A DNA stretch of 39,662 bases from Sphingopyxis granuli NBRC 100800 (GCF_001591045.1 NZ_BCUA01000035.1:1-39662); one strand, 5' to 3'; positions 1 to 8,279 are shown, numbered from the stretch's first letter. Numbers and translations are program-made. The notes: generated by a model from the sequence alone, not told the origin.

Positions 1-161
1 GGGAACACACGATAAAGGACAGTCGCAAGATGAATCCCCACACGCCTTAAGCCAGCGGATCAAGGGGCCGGTCGGCCACGCCCCCTGAACTCCCCTTCTT
101 CTCTGCGATCTCAGCGCCTCTGCGCGAATCGATCCAGCGAAAATCAAACCCGCCATTCGGC
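1..161. other. Non-coding left edge of the window
   Basis: I see no convincing gene here. A short reading frame on the minus strand runs into the stop region of the next gene but has no family resemblance. The stretch around 97-135 alternates CTTCTCTGCG and CTCTGCGCGAA-like words and looks like low-complexity or dispersed intergenic repeat sequence. The stop codon of the first real gene is at 162-164. Confidence 0.5.
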
Positions 162-830
162 CTAATCCTTCGGCGCCTCCCTGACGAGATCGGCAACCGC
201 GGCATCGAGTCCCGGCCCGCGCGCCGATTCCCCATCTTCGGCGTCCGGCTTCGCCTCGTCGTCCCTGTCGTTCCCGCGCTCGACCGCCAGCGCGCCGCCG
301 AGGGCGTTCGCCAGCCCGGCGAGCTGTTCGCCGATCACCGCATCGACCGTGGGCGCAATGTCGGCGATCTTGAAGCGCATATAGCCGCCGACGACATAGT
401 CGAAGCGGATCGCGCTGCCCGTCGGCATCTCCTTGATCTGGATCGTCAGCGTGCCGGTCAGCGCCTCGCCCTGCAACGGACCCAGCGCGCCCGACAGGCG
501 CAGCAGCTGGTTGGGCTTCGCGAACAGGATGCGCGCATGCTGGACGCTGCCCATCCCCGACCCCGCGTCGGGCAGCTTTTCGCAGAAACAGCCGCCGGCC
601 TGCGAATCGAGCCAGAAATTGGCGGCGTCGCCCGACCAGCTATGCTCCTTCGACCACCATTTCTGGGGCATGCGAAGCATCGCCCACACATCGTCGGGGC
701 TCGCCGCGACCTGCGCCGTGTGCGCGACGGTGAAGCCGGCATCGCCCTGGTCGATCACCTTGGCGTGCGCCGGCGCGGCAACGACCGCCGCGGCGAACAA
801 CGCCCCGGCGAAACAGCTTCTGTGCTTCAT
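162..830 (-). CDS. Secreted SRPBCC (START-like) family protein
   Basis: The 222-residue product starts with a clear signal peptide (positive MKHR, an Ala-rich core, cleavage near AHA-K at about residue 23), so it is probably periplasmic. Residues about 30-180 look like an SRPBCC/polyketide-cyclase fold. This shows in the opening pattern of a strand followed by ASPDDVWAML, where such proteins typically have a helix after 'a.p..vW..l', and in a later run of alternating beta strands. The last 40 residues are acidic, charged and probably disordered. Members of this fold bind hydrophobic ligands in a deep cavity, but no ligand can be assigned. It lies 108 bp downstream of the ECF sigma gene on the same strand and could be read with it. 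The fold call is by sequence pattern only. Confidence 0.7.
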   Translation of the reverse strand: MKHRSCFAGALFAAAVVAAPAHAKVIDQGDAGFTVAHTAQVAASPDDVWAMLRMPQKWWSKEHSWSGDAANFWLDSQAGGCFCEKLPDAGSGMGSVQHARILFAKPNQLLRLSGALGPLQGEALTGTLTIQIKEMPTGSAIRFDYVVGGYMRFKIADIAPTVDAVIGEQLAGLANALGGALAVERGNDRDDEAKPDAEDGESARGPGLDAAVADLVREAPKD

Positions 831-938
831 GTCCCATTCCCCCCAGCCCCGGCGCCGCGCCCGATCGGCGGCGATACCGTGCGGACATAATGGCTTTTCC
901 GCGCGGAGGAAATCACCCGAGTCGAAGCGGCGCCCGAT

Positions 939-1625
939 TCAACCGCACCATTGCGCCACGACACGCGCGGTCAGCGCATGGCAGTCGGCGCCGGCGAAGG
1001 GAAAGCTGCCGCTGAGCGCGAGGCGAAGTTCGGGCGACAGCAGTTGCTGGAGCCGCCGCCGCGCCCGCAGGCAGCGCGTCTTGACCGTCGCCGGCGAGAT
1101 GCCGAGCAGCGCCGCCGCATCCTCGACCGACACGCCTTCGATCTCGCGCAGGACGAAGGTGGTGCGGAATTCGGGCGGAAGCTGCGCGATCGCCGCCTCC
1201 AGCATCTCGCGTATCTGGCCCTGCGCCAGTTCGGCGTCCGGCTTGCTGCCCTGCATCGATCCGCGCATCAGATGATCCCGATAATCGTTGAGGTCGACGA
1301 CCGATGTCGCATCGAGCCGCTTTCGCCGGCGCTCGCGCGCCCGGGCGCGGCCCAGCGCCTCGTTGATCGCGATCCGCGTCAGCCAGGTCGACAGCGACGA
1401 GCGGCCCGCGAAGCTGCCGATCGCCGCGAAGCCGCGCATATAGGTGCTCTGCACGACATCCTCTGCCTCGGCGCGTTCCTTGAGCACGCTCCAGGCAACG
1501 CGGAACAGCCGCTGGTTGTTGCGCTCGGTCACGATCCGCACCGCATCGCGGTCACGCGCGGCGATCCGCGCCGCCAGTTCGACGTCGGACAGAATGCCGG
1601 GATCGGTCCGGGTCTGCACCGTCAT
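939..1625 (-). CDS. ECF-family RNA polymerase sigma factor
   Basis: A 228-residue sigma-70 family protein of the extracytoplasmic-function type. Region 2 spans about residues 30-100 ([34 protein letters not shown]). Region 4 spans about 145-195 and has a helix-turn-helix ([26 protein letters not shown]). I chose the ATG at 1625 because GGGAGGA lies just upstream and the first TGA-ATG junction overlaps the folE stop by 4 bp (ATGA), which indicates translational coupling. A longer frame exists but runs inside folE. The 30-residue tail after region 4 carries Cys215, His216 and Cys227, which is unusual and might bind metal. No anti-sigma gene is visible beside it. The symmetric promoter-like dyad upstream of folE suggests it controls its own operon and the divergent one; that is inference. 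Confidence 0.92.
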   Translation of the reverse strand: MTVQTRTDPGILSDVELAARIAARDRDAVRIVTERNNQRLFRVAWSVLKERAEAEDVVQSTYMRGFAAIGSFAGRSSLSTWLTRIAINEALGRARARERRRKRLDATSVVDLNDYRDHLMRGSMQGSKPDAELAQGQIREMLEAAIAQLPPEFRTTFVLREIEGVSVEDAAALLGISPATVKTRCLRARRRLQQLLSPELRLALSGSFPFAGADCHALTARVVAQWCG

Positions 1626-2284
1626 CCGTCCATCCTCCCACCATTGCCCCGACACGGCAACGACGCGAGCAGTTCGCGGCGAAGCGCGGCGTCGGCGCCG
1701 AATTCGCCGAGCCAGCATTTGGTGACCAGCGACACGCCGTGCTGCCGCACCCCGCGCGTCGTCATGCAGCCGTGCGTGGCCTCTATGATCACCGCAACCC
1801 CGCGCGGTTGCAAGGCCTCGTCGATCGCCCCGGCGATCTGCCGCGTCAGCCGTTCCTGCAACTGCAGCCGCCGCGCATAGGCATCGACGAGCCGCGACAG
1901 CTTGGAGATGCCGACCACCCGGCCTCGCGGGCGATAGGCGACGTGCGCGACCCCGACGATCGGCGCCAGATGATGCTCGCAGGTCGAAACGAGCGGAATC
2001 GAGCGCAGCAGGACGGTTTCGTCATAGCCCGCCGCATCGCCGAAGCTGCGGTCCAGCAGGCGATGCGGATCGACCCGATAGCCGGCGAACCATTCGCGAT
2101 AGGCACGCGCCACCCGCGCCGGCGTATCGGCCAGCCCCTCGCGCGCGGGATCGTCGCCCGCCGCGGCGATCAGGGTGCGGACCGCCGCTTCCACCGCGGC
2201 CCGCGACGGCGACGCCTGCGTCCCGCACGGGGATTCGTCCGCCGCCATCGCGACCGGTTCGGGATCCGGATCGTACATCTCCAT
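1622..2284 (-). CDS. folE: GTP cyclohydrolase I
   Basis: FolE converts GTP to dihydroneopterin triphosphate, the first step of the tetrahydrofolate/pterin pathway. The 220-residue product has the family core from about residue 30. Zinc ligands are Cys102 and His105 (STCEHHLAP) and Cys173 ([10 protein letters not shown]), all intact, so the enzyme should be active. I chose ATG 2284 because GGAGG sits 5 nt upstream; the frame stays open further upstream but that part is intergenic dyad sequence. The gene is directly followed by, and overlaps, an ECF sigma gene. That is an odd partner for a housekeeping folate enzyme and suggests a stress-inducible copy; whether a second folE exists elsewhere cannot be seen here. 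Confidence 0.95.
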   Translation of the reverse strand: MEMYDPDPEPVAMAADESPCGTQASPSRAAVEAAVRTLIAAAGDDPAREGLADTPARVARAYREWFAGYRVDPHRLLDRSFGDAAGYDETVLLRSIPLVSTCEHHLAPIVGVAHVAYRPRGRVVGISKLSRLVDAYARRLQLQERLTRQIAGAIDEALQPRGVAVIIEATHGCMTTRGVRQHGVSLVTKCWLGEFGADAALRRELLASLPCRGNGGRMDG

Positions 2285-2307
2285 TCGCGCCTCCAGCCTC
2301 GTGACGC

Positions 2308-2371
2308 CCATTGGATGCCGCGCCGCGCGACAGGTTCCCGGGAACCTTCTCGCGGCGGCGCCATCCAATGG
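2308..2371. promoter_or_regulatory. 64-bp dyad: candidate divergent ECF-sigma promoters
   Basis: The gap between the divergent folE and DUF4142 genes has a perfect 14-bp palindrome, GGTTCCCGGGAACC (2333-2346). It also has perfect 10-bp outer arms, CCATTGGATG (2308-2317) and CATCCAATGG (2362-2371). All are centred on the same point, 2339.5, with GC-rich, less symmetric sequence between. Read outward in either direction it gives GGGAACC, about 15-16 bp, then CATCCAAT. That has the shape of an ECF -35 element (GGAAC type) followed by a -10 element. The two transcripts would begin about 15-25 nt before each start codon. The adjacent sigma gene is the obvious candidate to recognise it. An alternative is an operator for a dimeric repressor. 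Confidence 0.6.
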
Positions 2372-2396
2372 CCGCATTCGAACAAGGAGAAGCACG

Positions 2397-2924
2397 ATGC
2401 TCAAGACATTCCTGCGGATCGGCGCCGCGGCGGCGCTCGCCGTCGGCGGCACGGCCTGGTCGCACGACGCGGCAAAGCCCGGCGACGCGCAGATCGCCCA
2501 CATCGCCTACACGGCGGGGCAGATCGACATCGACGCCGGCAAGCAGGCGCTCGTCAAATCGAAGAATCCGGCGGTGCGGGCGTTCGCCGAAGAGATGGTG
2601 CGCGACCATGGCGCGGTGAACGAGCAGGCGCTGGCGCTGGTCGGGCGGCTCGGCGTGACGCCGGAGGCCAATGCGACGAGCGCCGCGCTGACCGCGCAGG
2701 CGGCGCAGAAGCACGACGAGCTGGCGAAGCTCGACGGCGCCGCCTTCGACCGCGCCTATGTCGCGAACGAGGTCGCCTATCATGCGACGGTCAACGGCGC
2801 GCTGCGCGACCTGCTGATTCCATCCGCCAGCAACGGCGAGCTGAAATCGCTGCTCGAAACCGGGCTGACGCTGTTCGGGGAGCATCAGAAGCACGCCGAA
2901 CATCTGGCCGCGAGCCTCCGGTGA
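2397..2924 (+). CDS. DUF4142 family secreted four-helix protein
   Basis: A 175-residue protein with a signal peptide (MLKTFLRIG, then an Ala/Val-rich core, cleavage near residue 22). The mature part is mostly helical. It shows the conserved features of the DUF4142 family: an Ala/Gln-rich first helix, [10 protein letters not shown] at about 66-75, and HQKHAEHL near the C-terminus. DUF4142 proteins are predicted ferritin-like helical bundles of the periplasm with unknown biochemical role, often in stress regulons. The start at 2397 is supported by AAGGAGA 6 nt upstream; a longer frame would run through the regulatory dyad. The stop overlaps the start of the copper protein (GTGA), so the two are co-translated. 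The divergent neighbours are folE and an ECF sigma factor. Confidence 0.85.
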   Translation: MLKTFLRIGAAAALAVGGTAWSHDAAKPGDAQIAHIAYTAGQIDIDAGKQALVKSKNPAVRAFAEEMVRDHGAVNEQALALVGRLGVTPEANATSAALTAQAAQKHDELAKLDGAAFDRAYVANEVAYHATVNGALRDLLIPSASNGELKSLLETGLTLFGEHQKHAEHLAASLR

Positions 2925-3241
2925 GGCGCGCGCTCCTCTGCTCCCTCGCGCTCGCCGCCGCGCCGCTGCTCGACGGCGCGGCGCCCGCGCCGCGCGTGCA
3001 TCAGGTCGTGATCGACAAGATGAAATTCGGTCCCGTGCCGCCGGGGGTACGGGTCGGCGACACGATCCTGTGGATCAACAAGGACCTGTTCCGGCACACC
3101 GCCACCGCACGCGACGGCAGCTTCAATGTCGATCTGCCGGCGGGAAAGAGCGGCAGCACGCTGCTCAGGCGGCCGGGCGCCGTCCGCTTCTATTGCATCT
3201 ATCATCCGGGCATGACGGGGGCGCTGACCGTCGGGCGCTAA
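2921..3241 (+). CDS. Small cupredoxin (plastocyanin/amicyanin-like)
   Basis: The 106-residue product begins at a GTG that overlaps the preceding stop by 4 bp (GTGA). A signal peptide ([16 protein letters not shown]) covers about the first 20 residues, so it acts in the periplasm. The rest is a compact cupredoxin fold: GVRVGDTILWINKD, then FRHTATA, then FYCIYHPGM. The type-1 copper ligands are His59, Cys92, His95 and Met98, all present in the amicyanin/pseudoazurin-like spacing. It could carry electrons or buffer copper; the partner is not known. The overlap with the DUF4142 gene argues that both serve the same response. It ends convergent with adk. Confidence 0.88.
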   Translation: MRRALLCSLALAAAPLLDGAAPAPRVHQVVIDKMKFGPVPPGVRVGDTILWINKDLFRHTATARDGSFNVDLPAGKSGSTLLRRPGAVRFYCIYHPGMTGALTVGR

Positions 3242-3320
3242 CGGCTTTCAGGTCCGAACCACCGGACGAGCCGCAGGACCGGATGGGCCGGTTCCAGACC
3301 GTGATGACATCGAATGGGCT

Positions 3321-3415
3321 CGTCATTGCGAGCGGCGGAGCCGCGCGGCAATCCAGAGCGTGCGGTAACCGATCTGGATTGCTTCCCCCGGATCAGGTCC
3401 GGGATTGCAATGACG
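3321..3415. repeat. Dispersed palindromic repeat (CGTCATTGC family)
   Basis: A 95-bp element bounded by CGTCATTGC and its inverse GCAATGACG. Inside are a second inverted pair (GCAATCCAGA / TCTGGATTGC) and a CCCGGATCAGGTCCGGG hairpin. It sits between the convergent cupredoxin and adk genes. A short relative with the same ends lies at 39245-39274. It is probably a REP-like or non-autonomous mobile repeat that may also help terminate both transcripts. Confidence 0.7.
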
Positions 3416-3443
3416 AAGCGGGTCAATCCAAAGTCATCAGAGT

Positions 3444-4097
3444 CTAGCCGCCGAGGATCGCCTCGATCGCGCCGTTCACCGTTTCGATCGGCGCCATGCC
3501 GTCGACCTTGCTGACGATACCGCGCGCTTCGTAGATCGGCAGGATCGGCGCGGTCTTGGCGCGATATTCGGCCATGCGCGTGCGCACCGTCTCCTCATTG
3601 TCGTCGGGGCGCCGCTTGAACTCGTGGCTGCCGCAGACGTCGCAGGTTTCCGCGACCTTCGGCTGCTTGTGGCGGTCGTGATAGCCTTCGCCGCACTGCG
3701 CGCAGGAGAAACGCCCGGTGATGCGGTCGACAAGCGCATCCTCGTCGACAACCAGTTCGATGACATGGTCGAGCTTGCGGCCGCGCGCCGCCAGGATTTC
3801 GTCGAGCGCGGTCGCCTGCGCCGCGGTGCGCGGATAGCCGTCGAAGATGACCGACGTGTCGCCGCCCAGTTCGTCGAGCCTTTCGCCGATCAGGCCCGAA
3901 ACGATCTCGTCCGACACCAGCCCGCCCGCGTCCATCACCGCCTTCGCCTGCTGGCCGGTCGGCGTGCCCGCCTTGACCGCGGCGCGCAGCATGTCGCCGG
4001 TCGAGAGCTGGATCATGCCATGCTCCTGCTCGAGCCGCGAGGCCTGCGTCCCCTTCCCCGCTCCCGGCGGGCCGAGCAAGATGATGTTGCGCGTCAT
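3444..4097 (-). CDS. adk: Adenylate kinase, zinc-type long LID
   Basis: Catalyses ATP + AMP to 2 ADP in the cytoplasm. The 217-residue protein has the P-loop GPPGAGKGT at 9-17, the AMP-binding DGYPRT at 86-91 and a long LID domain. The LID carries four cysteines at 132, 135, 152 and 155 (C-x2-C ... C-x2-C), the structural zinc site found in many but not all bacterial enzymes. The ATG at 4097 begins the standard N-terminus MTRNIILLGPPG. It follows secY by 50 bp, the classical spc-operon position. No rpsM-rpsK-rpoA-rplQ follows; the next gene is convergent. Confidence 0.98.
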   Translation of the reverse strand: MTRNIILLGPPGAGKGTQASRLEQEHGMIQLSTGDMLRAAVKAGTPTGQQAKAVMDAGGLVSDEIVSGLIGERLDELGGDTSVIFDGYPRTAAQATALDEILAARGRKLDHVIELVVDEDALVDRITGRFSCAQCGEGYHDRHKQPKVAETCDVCGSHEFKRRPDDNEETVRTRMAEYRAKTAPILPIYEARGIVSKVDGMAPIETVNGAIEAILGG

Positions 4098-4147
4098 GAA
4101 AGCCCCTCTTTGTTCCCTGATCCGTCGCGGTGGCCGTAACCGACGCC

Positions 4148-5521
4148 TCAGCGGCGTGCAATGCCGCCTTTCAGTTTGGCCTTCTTGATCAGGTCGCCAT
4201 ATTGATGCGCCAGCATGTGGCTCTGCATCTGGGTGATCGTGTCGATGGTCACGTTGACGACGATCAGCAGGCTGGTGCCGCCGAGGTGGACGGGCAGGCC
4301 GGCGTTGGCGATGAAATATTCGGGAATGAGGCAGATCAGCGCCAGATAGGTCGCGCCGATCACCGTGATGCGCGTCAGCACGAAATCGAGATAGGCGGCG
4401 GTGTTCTTGCCCGGGCGGATGCCGGGGATGAAGCCGTTCTGCCGCTTCAGATTGTCGGCGGTTTCCTCGGGGTTGAAGACGACCGCGACATAGAAGAAGC
4501 AGAAGAAGATGATGCTCGCGCCATAGAGGCCCATGTAGAGCGGCTGCCCGACCGCCAGATACTGGTTGAGCGTGATCAGGAAATCGCCCCACACCGATTC
4601 GCCCGACACGCGGTTGCCGAGCATCTGGGTGATGGTCAGCGGCATCAGCAGCAGCGACGAGGCGAAGATCGGCGGGATCACGCCCGCGGTGTTGACCTTG
4701 AGCGGCAGGTGGCTGCGGTCGGCCTGCATCACCCCGCGCTGGGTCGCGCGCTTCGGATACTGGACGAGGACGCGGCGCTGCGCGAGTTCCATGAAGCTGA
4801 TGAAGGCGATGATCGCCGCGCCGCCGACGAAGACGAGCAGGACGGTGCCGCCGCCCATCGAACCTTCGCGGACCTGCGTGAACATCTGGCTGAAGCTGCG
4901 CGGCAGCTGGGCCAGAATGCCCGCCATGATGATCAGCGAGACGCCGTTGCCGATGCCGCGGCTGGTGATCTGCTCGCCCAGCCACATCAGGAACAGCGTG
5001 CCGCCAACGATGCTGATGACGGCGCCGATGCGAAACAGCATGCCGGGATCGACCACGGCGCCGACGCCTTGGCTGGCGCCCAGCGTCTCGAGCCCCACCG
5101 CGACGAAATAGCCCTGAATCGCGGTCAGCCCGACCGTGCCGTAGCGCGTATACTGGTTGAGCTTGGTGCGCCCGCTCTCGCCCTCTTTCTTGAGCGCGGC
5201 GAGCGTCGGCGACAGCGCCGCGGCCAGCTGCACGACGATCGAGGCGGTGATATAGGGCATGACGCCGAGCGCGATGATGCTCATGCGCTCGAGGCTGCCG
5301 CCCGAGAAGGTGTTGAACAGGTCGAGCACGCCGCCCGACGCCGCCTGGCTGTACAGTTGCGACAGCGCGACCGGGTCGACGCCCGGCAGCGGAACATAGG
5401 ACAGGAAGCGAAAGACGACCAGCGCACCGATCGTGAACCAGATGCGGTTCTTGAGCTCCGTCGCCTGGCCGAACTTCGAGAAGTTCAGGTTGGCAGCAAA
5501 CTGGTCGGCGCGAGAGGCCAT
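4148..5521 (-). CDS. secY: Protein translocase subunit SecY
   Basis: The 457-residue channel subunit of the Sec translocon sits in the inner membrane with SecE and SecG. About ten hydrophobic segments are readable. The N-terminal ELKNRIWFTIGALVVFR leads into TM1, followed by the plug region with VPLPGVDP. Loop C4 (YTRYGTVGLTAIQGY) and C5 with the ribosome- and SecA-binding basic residues are present. A 229-bp gap containing a strong hairpin separates it from rplO, so SecY output may be adjusted separately from the ribosomal proteins before it. Confidence 0.98.
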   Translation of the reverse strand: MASRADQFAANLNFSKFGQATELKNRIWFTIGALVVFRFLSYVPLPGVDPVALSQLYSQAASGGVLDLFNTFSGGSLERMSIIALGVMPYITASIVVQLAAALSPTLAALKKEGESGRTKLNQYTRYGTVGLTAIQGYFVAVGLETLGASQGVGAVVDPGMLFRIGAVISIVGGTLFLMWLGEQITSRGIGNGVSLIIMAGILAQLPRSFSQMFTQVREGSMGGGTVLLVFVGGAAIIAFISFMELAQRRVLVQYPKRATQRGVMQADRSHLPLKVNTAGVIPPIFASSLLLMPLTITQMLGNRVSGESVWGDFLITLNQYLAVGQPLYMGLYGASIIFFCFFYVAVVFNPEETADNLKRQNGFIPGIRPGKNTAAYLDFVLTRITVIGATYLALICLIPEYFIANAGLPVHLGGTSLLIVVNVTIDTITQMQSHMLAHQYGDLIKKAKLKGGIARR

Positions 5522-5659
5522 GCTATCTTTCCTCAGTGGCGGACCGCGCCCCCCGCGACCCGGGCGCCTATGTGCGTTCGCTCAGGCCGAAGCGCAAGGG
5601 GAAAGGCCCATTTGGGGGTGCGATCTTCACAGCGCCCCATCTATCCGTTCGCATCGACG

Positions 5660-5681
5660 GGTGTCTCGACTTCGCTCGACA
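5660..5681. repeat. Short dispersed palindrome upstream of secY
   Basis: GTGTC-T-CGA, a short loop, then TCG-ACAC forms a small imperfect hairpin inside the rplO-secY spacer. The word CTCGACTTCGCTCGACAC resembles dispersed intergenic repeats of sphingomonads known from general experience; only this copy was seen in the window. Confidence 0.4.
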
Positions 5682-5708
5682 CGAACGCGAATCTATCGTC
5701 TCTAAATG

Positions 5709-5744
5709 GCGAGGGGGCGGTCCGGATCCGAACCGCCCCCTCGC
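5709..5744. terminator. Strong hairpin between rplO and secY
   Basis: GCGAGGGGGCGGT (5709-5721) pairs perfectly with ACCGCCCCCTCGC (5732-5744) around a 10-nt loop, right after the rplO stop at 5751. On the minus strand it is followed by CATTTAGAG, not a true U-run. It is therefore a weak terminator, an attenuator, or an RNA stability or processing hairpin within the operon rather than a full stop. Confidence 0.5.
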
Positions 5745-5750
5745 AATCCC

Positions 5751-6242
5751 TTACTCCGCCTTCGCTTCCTCGGCGGCGGCGGCGGGCAGTTCGACCTTGC
5801 CGCCGGCCTTCTCGACCGCGGCGACCGCGCCCTTCGACGCACCGGCGACCGCGAAGCTCAGCTTGGCGGTCAGTTCGCCCTTGGCGAGGAGGCGGACGCC
5901 GTCCTTGCCGCCGCGCGCGACGCCCGCGGCCTTCAGCGCGGCATGGTCGACGGTCTTCTTCGGGTCGAGCTTCTTGGCATCGACCAGCTTCTGGACCTGC
6001 CCCAGGTTCACGATCGCGAAGTCCTTCGCGAAGATATTGTTGAACCCGCGCTTCGGAATCCGCATGTGGAGCGGCATCTGGCCGCCCTCGAAGCCGTTGA
6101 TCGAGACGCCGCTGCGGCTCTTCTGGCCCTTCTGGCCGCGGCCGCCGGTCTTGCCCTTGCCCGAGCCGATGCCGCGTCCGACGCGCATCCGGCCCTTGCG
6201 GGCGCCATTGTTGTCACGAAGATCGTTGAGCTTGATAGTCAT
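5751..6242 (-). CDS. rplO: 50S ribosomal protein L15
   Basis: The 163-residue L15 has the Gly/Lys/Arg-rich N-terminal tail ([20 protein letters not shown]) that threads into 23S rRNA, then [14 protein letters not shown], the family signature. The last 15 residues are an Ala/Glu tail ([10 protein letters not shown]) not found in enterobacterial L15. It normally follows rpmD directly; here a DUF1737 gene lies between, with 47 bp from that gene to this start. Confidence 0.97.
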   Translation of the reverse strand: MTIKLNDLRDNNGARKGRMRVGRGIGSGKGKTGGRGQKGQKSRSGVSINGFEGGQMPLHMRIPKRGFNNIFAKDFAIVNLGQVQKLVDAKKLDPKKTVDHAALKAAGVARGGKDGVRLLAKGELTAKLSFAVAGASKGAVAAVEKAGGKVELPAAAAEEAKAE

Positions 6243-6289
6243 TGCACTCGCTTTCGCTGTGTTCGCGCTATGGACCGTCCCCTCGGGGG

Positions 6290-6496
6290 CTAGTCCGGTT
6301 CGATTTCACTCGACGGCTTAAAGCCGGGATAGGGCCCGGCCTTCTCCATCACGATGGCCTGGGCGACGTAGCCGCGGCCATCGACCTGGGTGATCGACGG
6401 GCTGCCGTGAAGCTGCCATCCCCGGTTGAGCAGACCCTCGACGCGCGCGCAGAAGGCGCTGTCGTCGGGTCCGGTCAACAGGCGATAGAGCTTCAT
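6290..6496 (-). CDS. DUF1737 small protein embedded in the spc operon
   Basis: A 68-residue protein with the DUF1737 pattern: [15 protein letters not shown] near the start, then [12 protein letters not shown], then a strand VAQAIVMEK. The short alpha-beta module has no known function; a GWxLxG turn is the hallmark. It lies 7 bp after rpmD and 47 bp before rplO on the same strand, so it must be made from the ribosomal-protein transcript. Size, frame and family resemblance argue for a real gene rather than a chance frame. The C-terminal 10 residues are Pro/Glu-rich. Confidence 0.8.
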   Translation of the reverse strand: MKLYRLLTGPDDSAFCARVEGLLNRGWQLHGSPSITQVDGRGYVAQAIVMEKAGPYPGFKPSSEIEPD

Positions 6497-6503
6497 CGGT
6501 GCG

Positions 6504-6689
6504 TCAGCCCTCGATGATTTCCACCATGTGCGGAAGCTTGCGGATCATGCCGCGCACTTCCGGGGTGTCGACCAGCTCGACCTCGCGGTTCATCTTGCCC
6601 AGCCCGAGGCCGGTCAGGATCTTGCGCTGGTCCTTGGGCCGGCGGATCGGCGAGCCGATCTGGCGGATCTTGATCGTCTTGTCGGCCAT
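6504..6689 (-). CDS. rpmD: 50S ribosomal protein L30
   Basis: A 61-residue L30, the normal bacterial size. It has the family pattern [31 protein letters not shown] followed by [17 protein letters not shown]. It starts 4 bp after the rpsE stop. Its stop is 7 bp from the inserted DUF1737 gene. Confidence 0.97.
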   Translation of the reverse strand: MADKTIKIRQIGSPIRRPKDQRKILTGLGLGKMNREVELVDTPEVRGMIRKLPHMVEIIEG

Positions 6690-6693
6690 CGTC

Positions 6694-7386
6694 TTACTCC
6701 GTCACCGCCGCGGCTTCGGCCTCGGCCACGCGGTCGGCCGCGCCGCCCCGCTTGATCAGGTCCGAAACCTTCTTGCCGCGACGCTGCGCCACCGACTTGG
6801 GGCTGGTCTGTTCGCCCAGCGCCTCGAAGGTCGCGCGGATCATGTTATAGGGGTTCGAGGTGCCGACCGACTTGGTCACCACGTCGGCGACGCCCAGCGA
6901 TTCGAACACGGCGCGCATCGGGCCGCCGGCGATGATGCCGGTCCCCGCGGGGGCCGAGCGCACCGTGACCTTGCCCGCGCCGAAATGGCCGCGGCCGTCA
7001 TGGTGCAGCGTGCGGCCGTCGCGCAGCGGAACGCGGATCATCGCCTTCTTCGCGGCAGCAGTCGCCTTCGAGATCGCCTCGGGCACTTCGCGCGCCTTGC
7101 CATGGCCGAAACCGGCGCGGCCCTTGCCGTCGCCGACGACGACGAGCGCGGCGAAACCGAAGCGCTTGCCGCCCTTCACCGTCTTCGACACGCGGTTGAT
7201 GTGGACGAGCTTCTCGATCAGCTCCTCGCCGCCGTCCTCGTCGCGCGGACGGCGATCGTCGCGGCGGCCACGGCCACCGTCACGACCCCCGCGACCGCCG
7301 TCGCGGCCGCCACGGCCACGGCGGGGAGCGCCGGTGTTTTCGGTCGTTTCGACCGCGCCTTCGACGTTCTGTACTTCGTCAGCCAT
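6694..7386 (-). CDS. rpsE: 30S ribosomal protein S5 with an RGG-rich N-terminal extension
   Basis: The 230-residue protein is longer than the 166 residues of E. coli S5. The conserved core starts at about residue 54 ([19 protein letters not shown]). It contains [21 protein letters not shown] and the second domain [16 protein letters not shown], needed for decoding accuracy. The extra 50 N-terminal residues are mostly Arg, Gly and Asp in RGGRDGG-type repeats, a low-complexity, RNA-binding-like sequence. The C-terminus ends [10 protein letters not shown]. It is 2 bp after rplR. Confidence 0.97.
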   Translation of the reverse strand: MADEVQNVEGAVETTENTGAPRRGRGGRDGGRGGRDGGRGRRDDRRPRDEDGGEELIEKLVHINRVSKTVKGGKRFGFAALVVVGDGKGRAGFGHGKAREVPEAISKATAAAKKAMIRVPLRDGRTLHHDGRGHFGAGKVTVRSAPAGTGIIAGGPMRAVFESLGVADVVTKSVGTSNPYNMIRATFEALGEQTSPKSVAQRRGKKVSDLIKRGGAADRVAEAEAAAVTE

Positions 7387-7388
7387 GC

Positions 7389-7742
7389 TTAGAACTCCAA
7401 TCCGCCTTCGCGCGCCGCGTCGGCCAGCGCCTTGATGCGCCCGTGGAACAGGAAGCCGCCACGGTCGAACACGACCTGCGTCACGCCCGCCTTCTTGGCG
7501 GCGTCGGCAAGGCGCTTGCCCACCTCGGCAGCGGCCTCCGCGGTCGCGCCGGTCTTGCCGCGCAGATCCTTGTCGAGCGTCGAGGCCGCGGCCAGCGTCT
7601 TGCCGGCGGCGTCATCGATGAGCTGCGCATAGATATGGCGGCCCGAACGGTGCACCGACAGGCGGGGACGCCCGGCGGCGCGCAGACGGAGCGCGGTACG
7701 GACGCGCTGGCGGCGTTTTTGGAAAGGGGTGAGATGTGCCAT
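7389..7742 (-). CDS. rplR: 50S ribosomal protein L18
   Basis: A 117-residue L18, which binds 5S rRNA together with L5. Its basic N-terminus ([38 protein letters not shown]) is the typical family start. The C-terminal half has the expected [26 protein letters not shown]. It is 3 bp after rplF. Confidence 0.97.
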   Translation of the reverse strand: MAHLTPFQKRRQRVRTALRLRAAGRPRLSVHRSGRHIYAQLIDDAAGKTLAAASTLDKDLRGKTGATAEAAAEVGKRLADAAKKAGVTQVVFDRGGFLFHGRIKALADAAREGGLEF

Positions 7743-7745
7743 GGC

Positions 7746-8279
7746 TTACTTCTTCTTGCCTTCTTTGCGGAAGATGTACTCGCCGCGATACTTGATGCCC
7801 TTGCCCTTGTAGGGTTCGGGCTTGCGCCAGCGACGGATCTCCGCCGCGACCTGGCCGACCTTCTGCTTGTCGATGCCGCTGATCTCGATCGTCGTGTTGT
7901 CCGGCGTCTTGATCTCGATGCCCTCGGGCACCGCATAGTCGACATCGTGGCTGTAGCCGAGGTTCAGCTTCAGATTCTTGCCCTGCGCATTGGCGCGATA
8001 GCCGACGCCGGTGATCTCGAGAACCTTGGTGAAGCCCTCGGTCACGCCCGTGACCAGATTCTGGACCAGCGTGCGCTGCATGCCCCAGAAGGCCCGCGCT
8101 TCGCGGCTGTCGTTCGCCGGCTGCACCGAAATGCTGCCTTCGCCGACCTCATATTTGATGATGTCGGACAGCGGCATCGCCAGCGTGCCCTTGGGACCCT
8201 TGACCGACAGCGTGCCGCCATCGATCGCGGCGGTGACGCCGCTGGGAATCTCGACTGCCCTTTTACCGATGCGAGACAT
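7746..8279 (-). CDS. rplF: 50S ribosomal protein L6
   Basis: The 177-residue L6 has its two homologous domains. The first is about residues 1-80 ([22 protein letters not shown]). The second is about 85-175 and ends with the conserved [21 protein letters not shown] near the sarcin-ricin loop contact. The start ATG shares one base with the rpsH stop (TGATG). Confidence 0.98.
   Translation of the reverse strand: MSRIGKRAVEIPSGVTAAIDGGTLSVKGPKGTLAMPLSDIIKYEVGEGSISVQPANDSREARAFWGMQRTLVQNLVTGVTEGFTKVLEITGVGYRANAQGKNLKLNLGYSHDVDYAVPEGIEIKTPDNTTIEISGIDKQKVGQVAAEIRRWRKPEPYKGKGIKYRGEYIFRKEGKKK

Noticed and set aside
47..235. 62-residue minus-strand frame at the window start
   Set aside because: No family resemblance, overlaps the end of the SRPBCC gene and lacks a ribosome site.
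4130..6043. Very long plus-strand frame opposite adk-secY-rplO
   Set aside because: A GC-rich shadow: codons mirror the real minus-strand genes and the residue mix (Arg, Asp, Ala, His) is typical of antisense reading.
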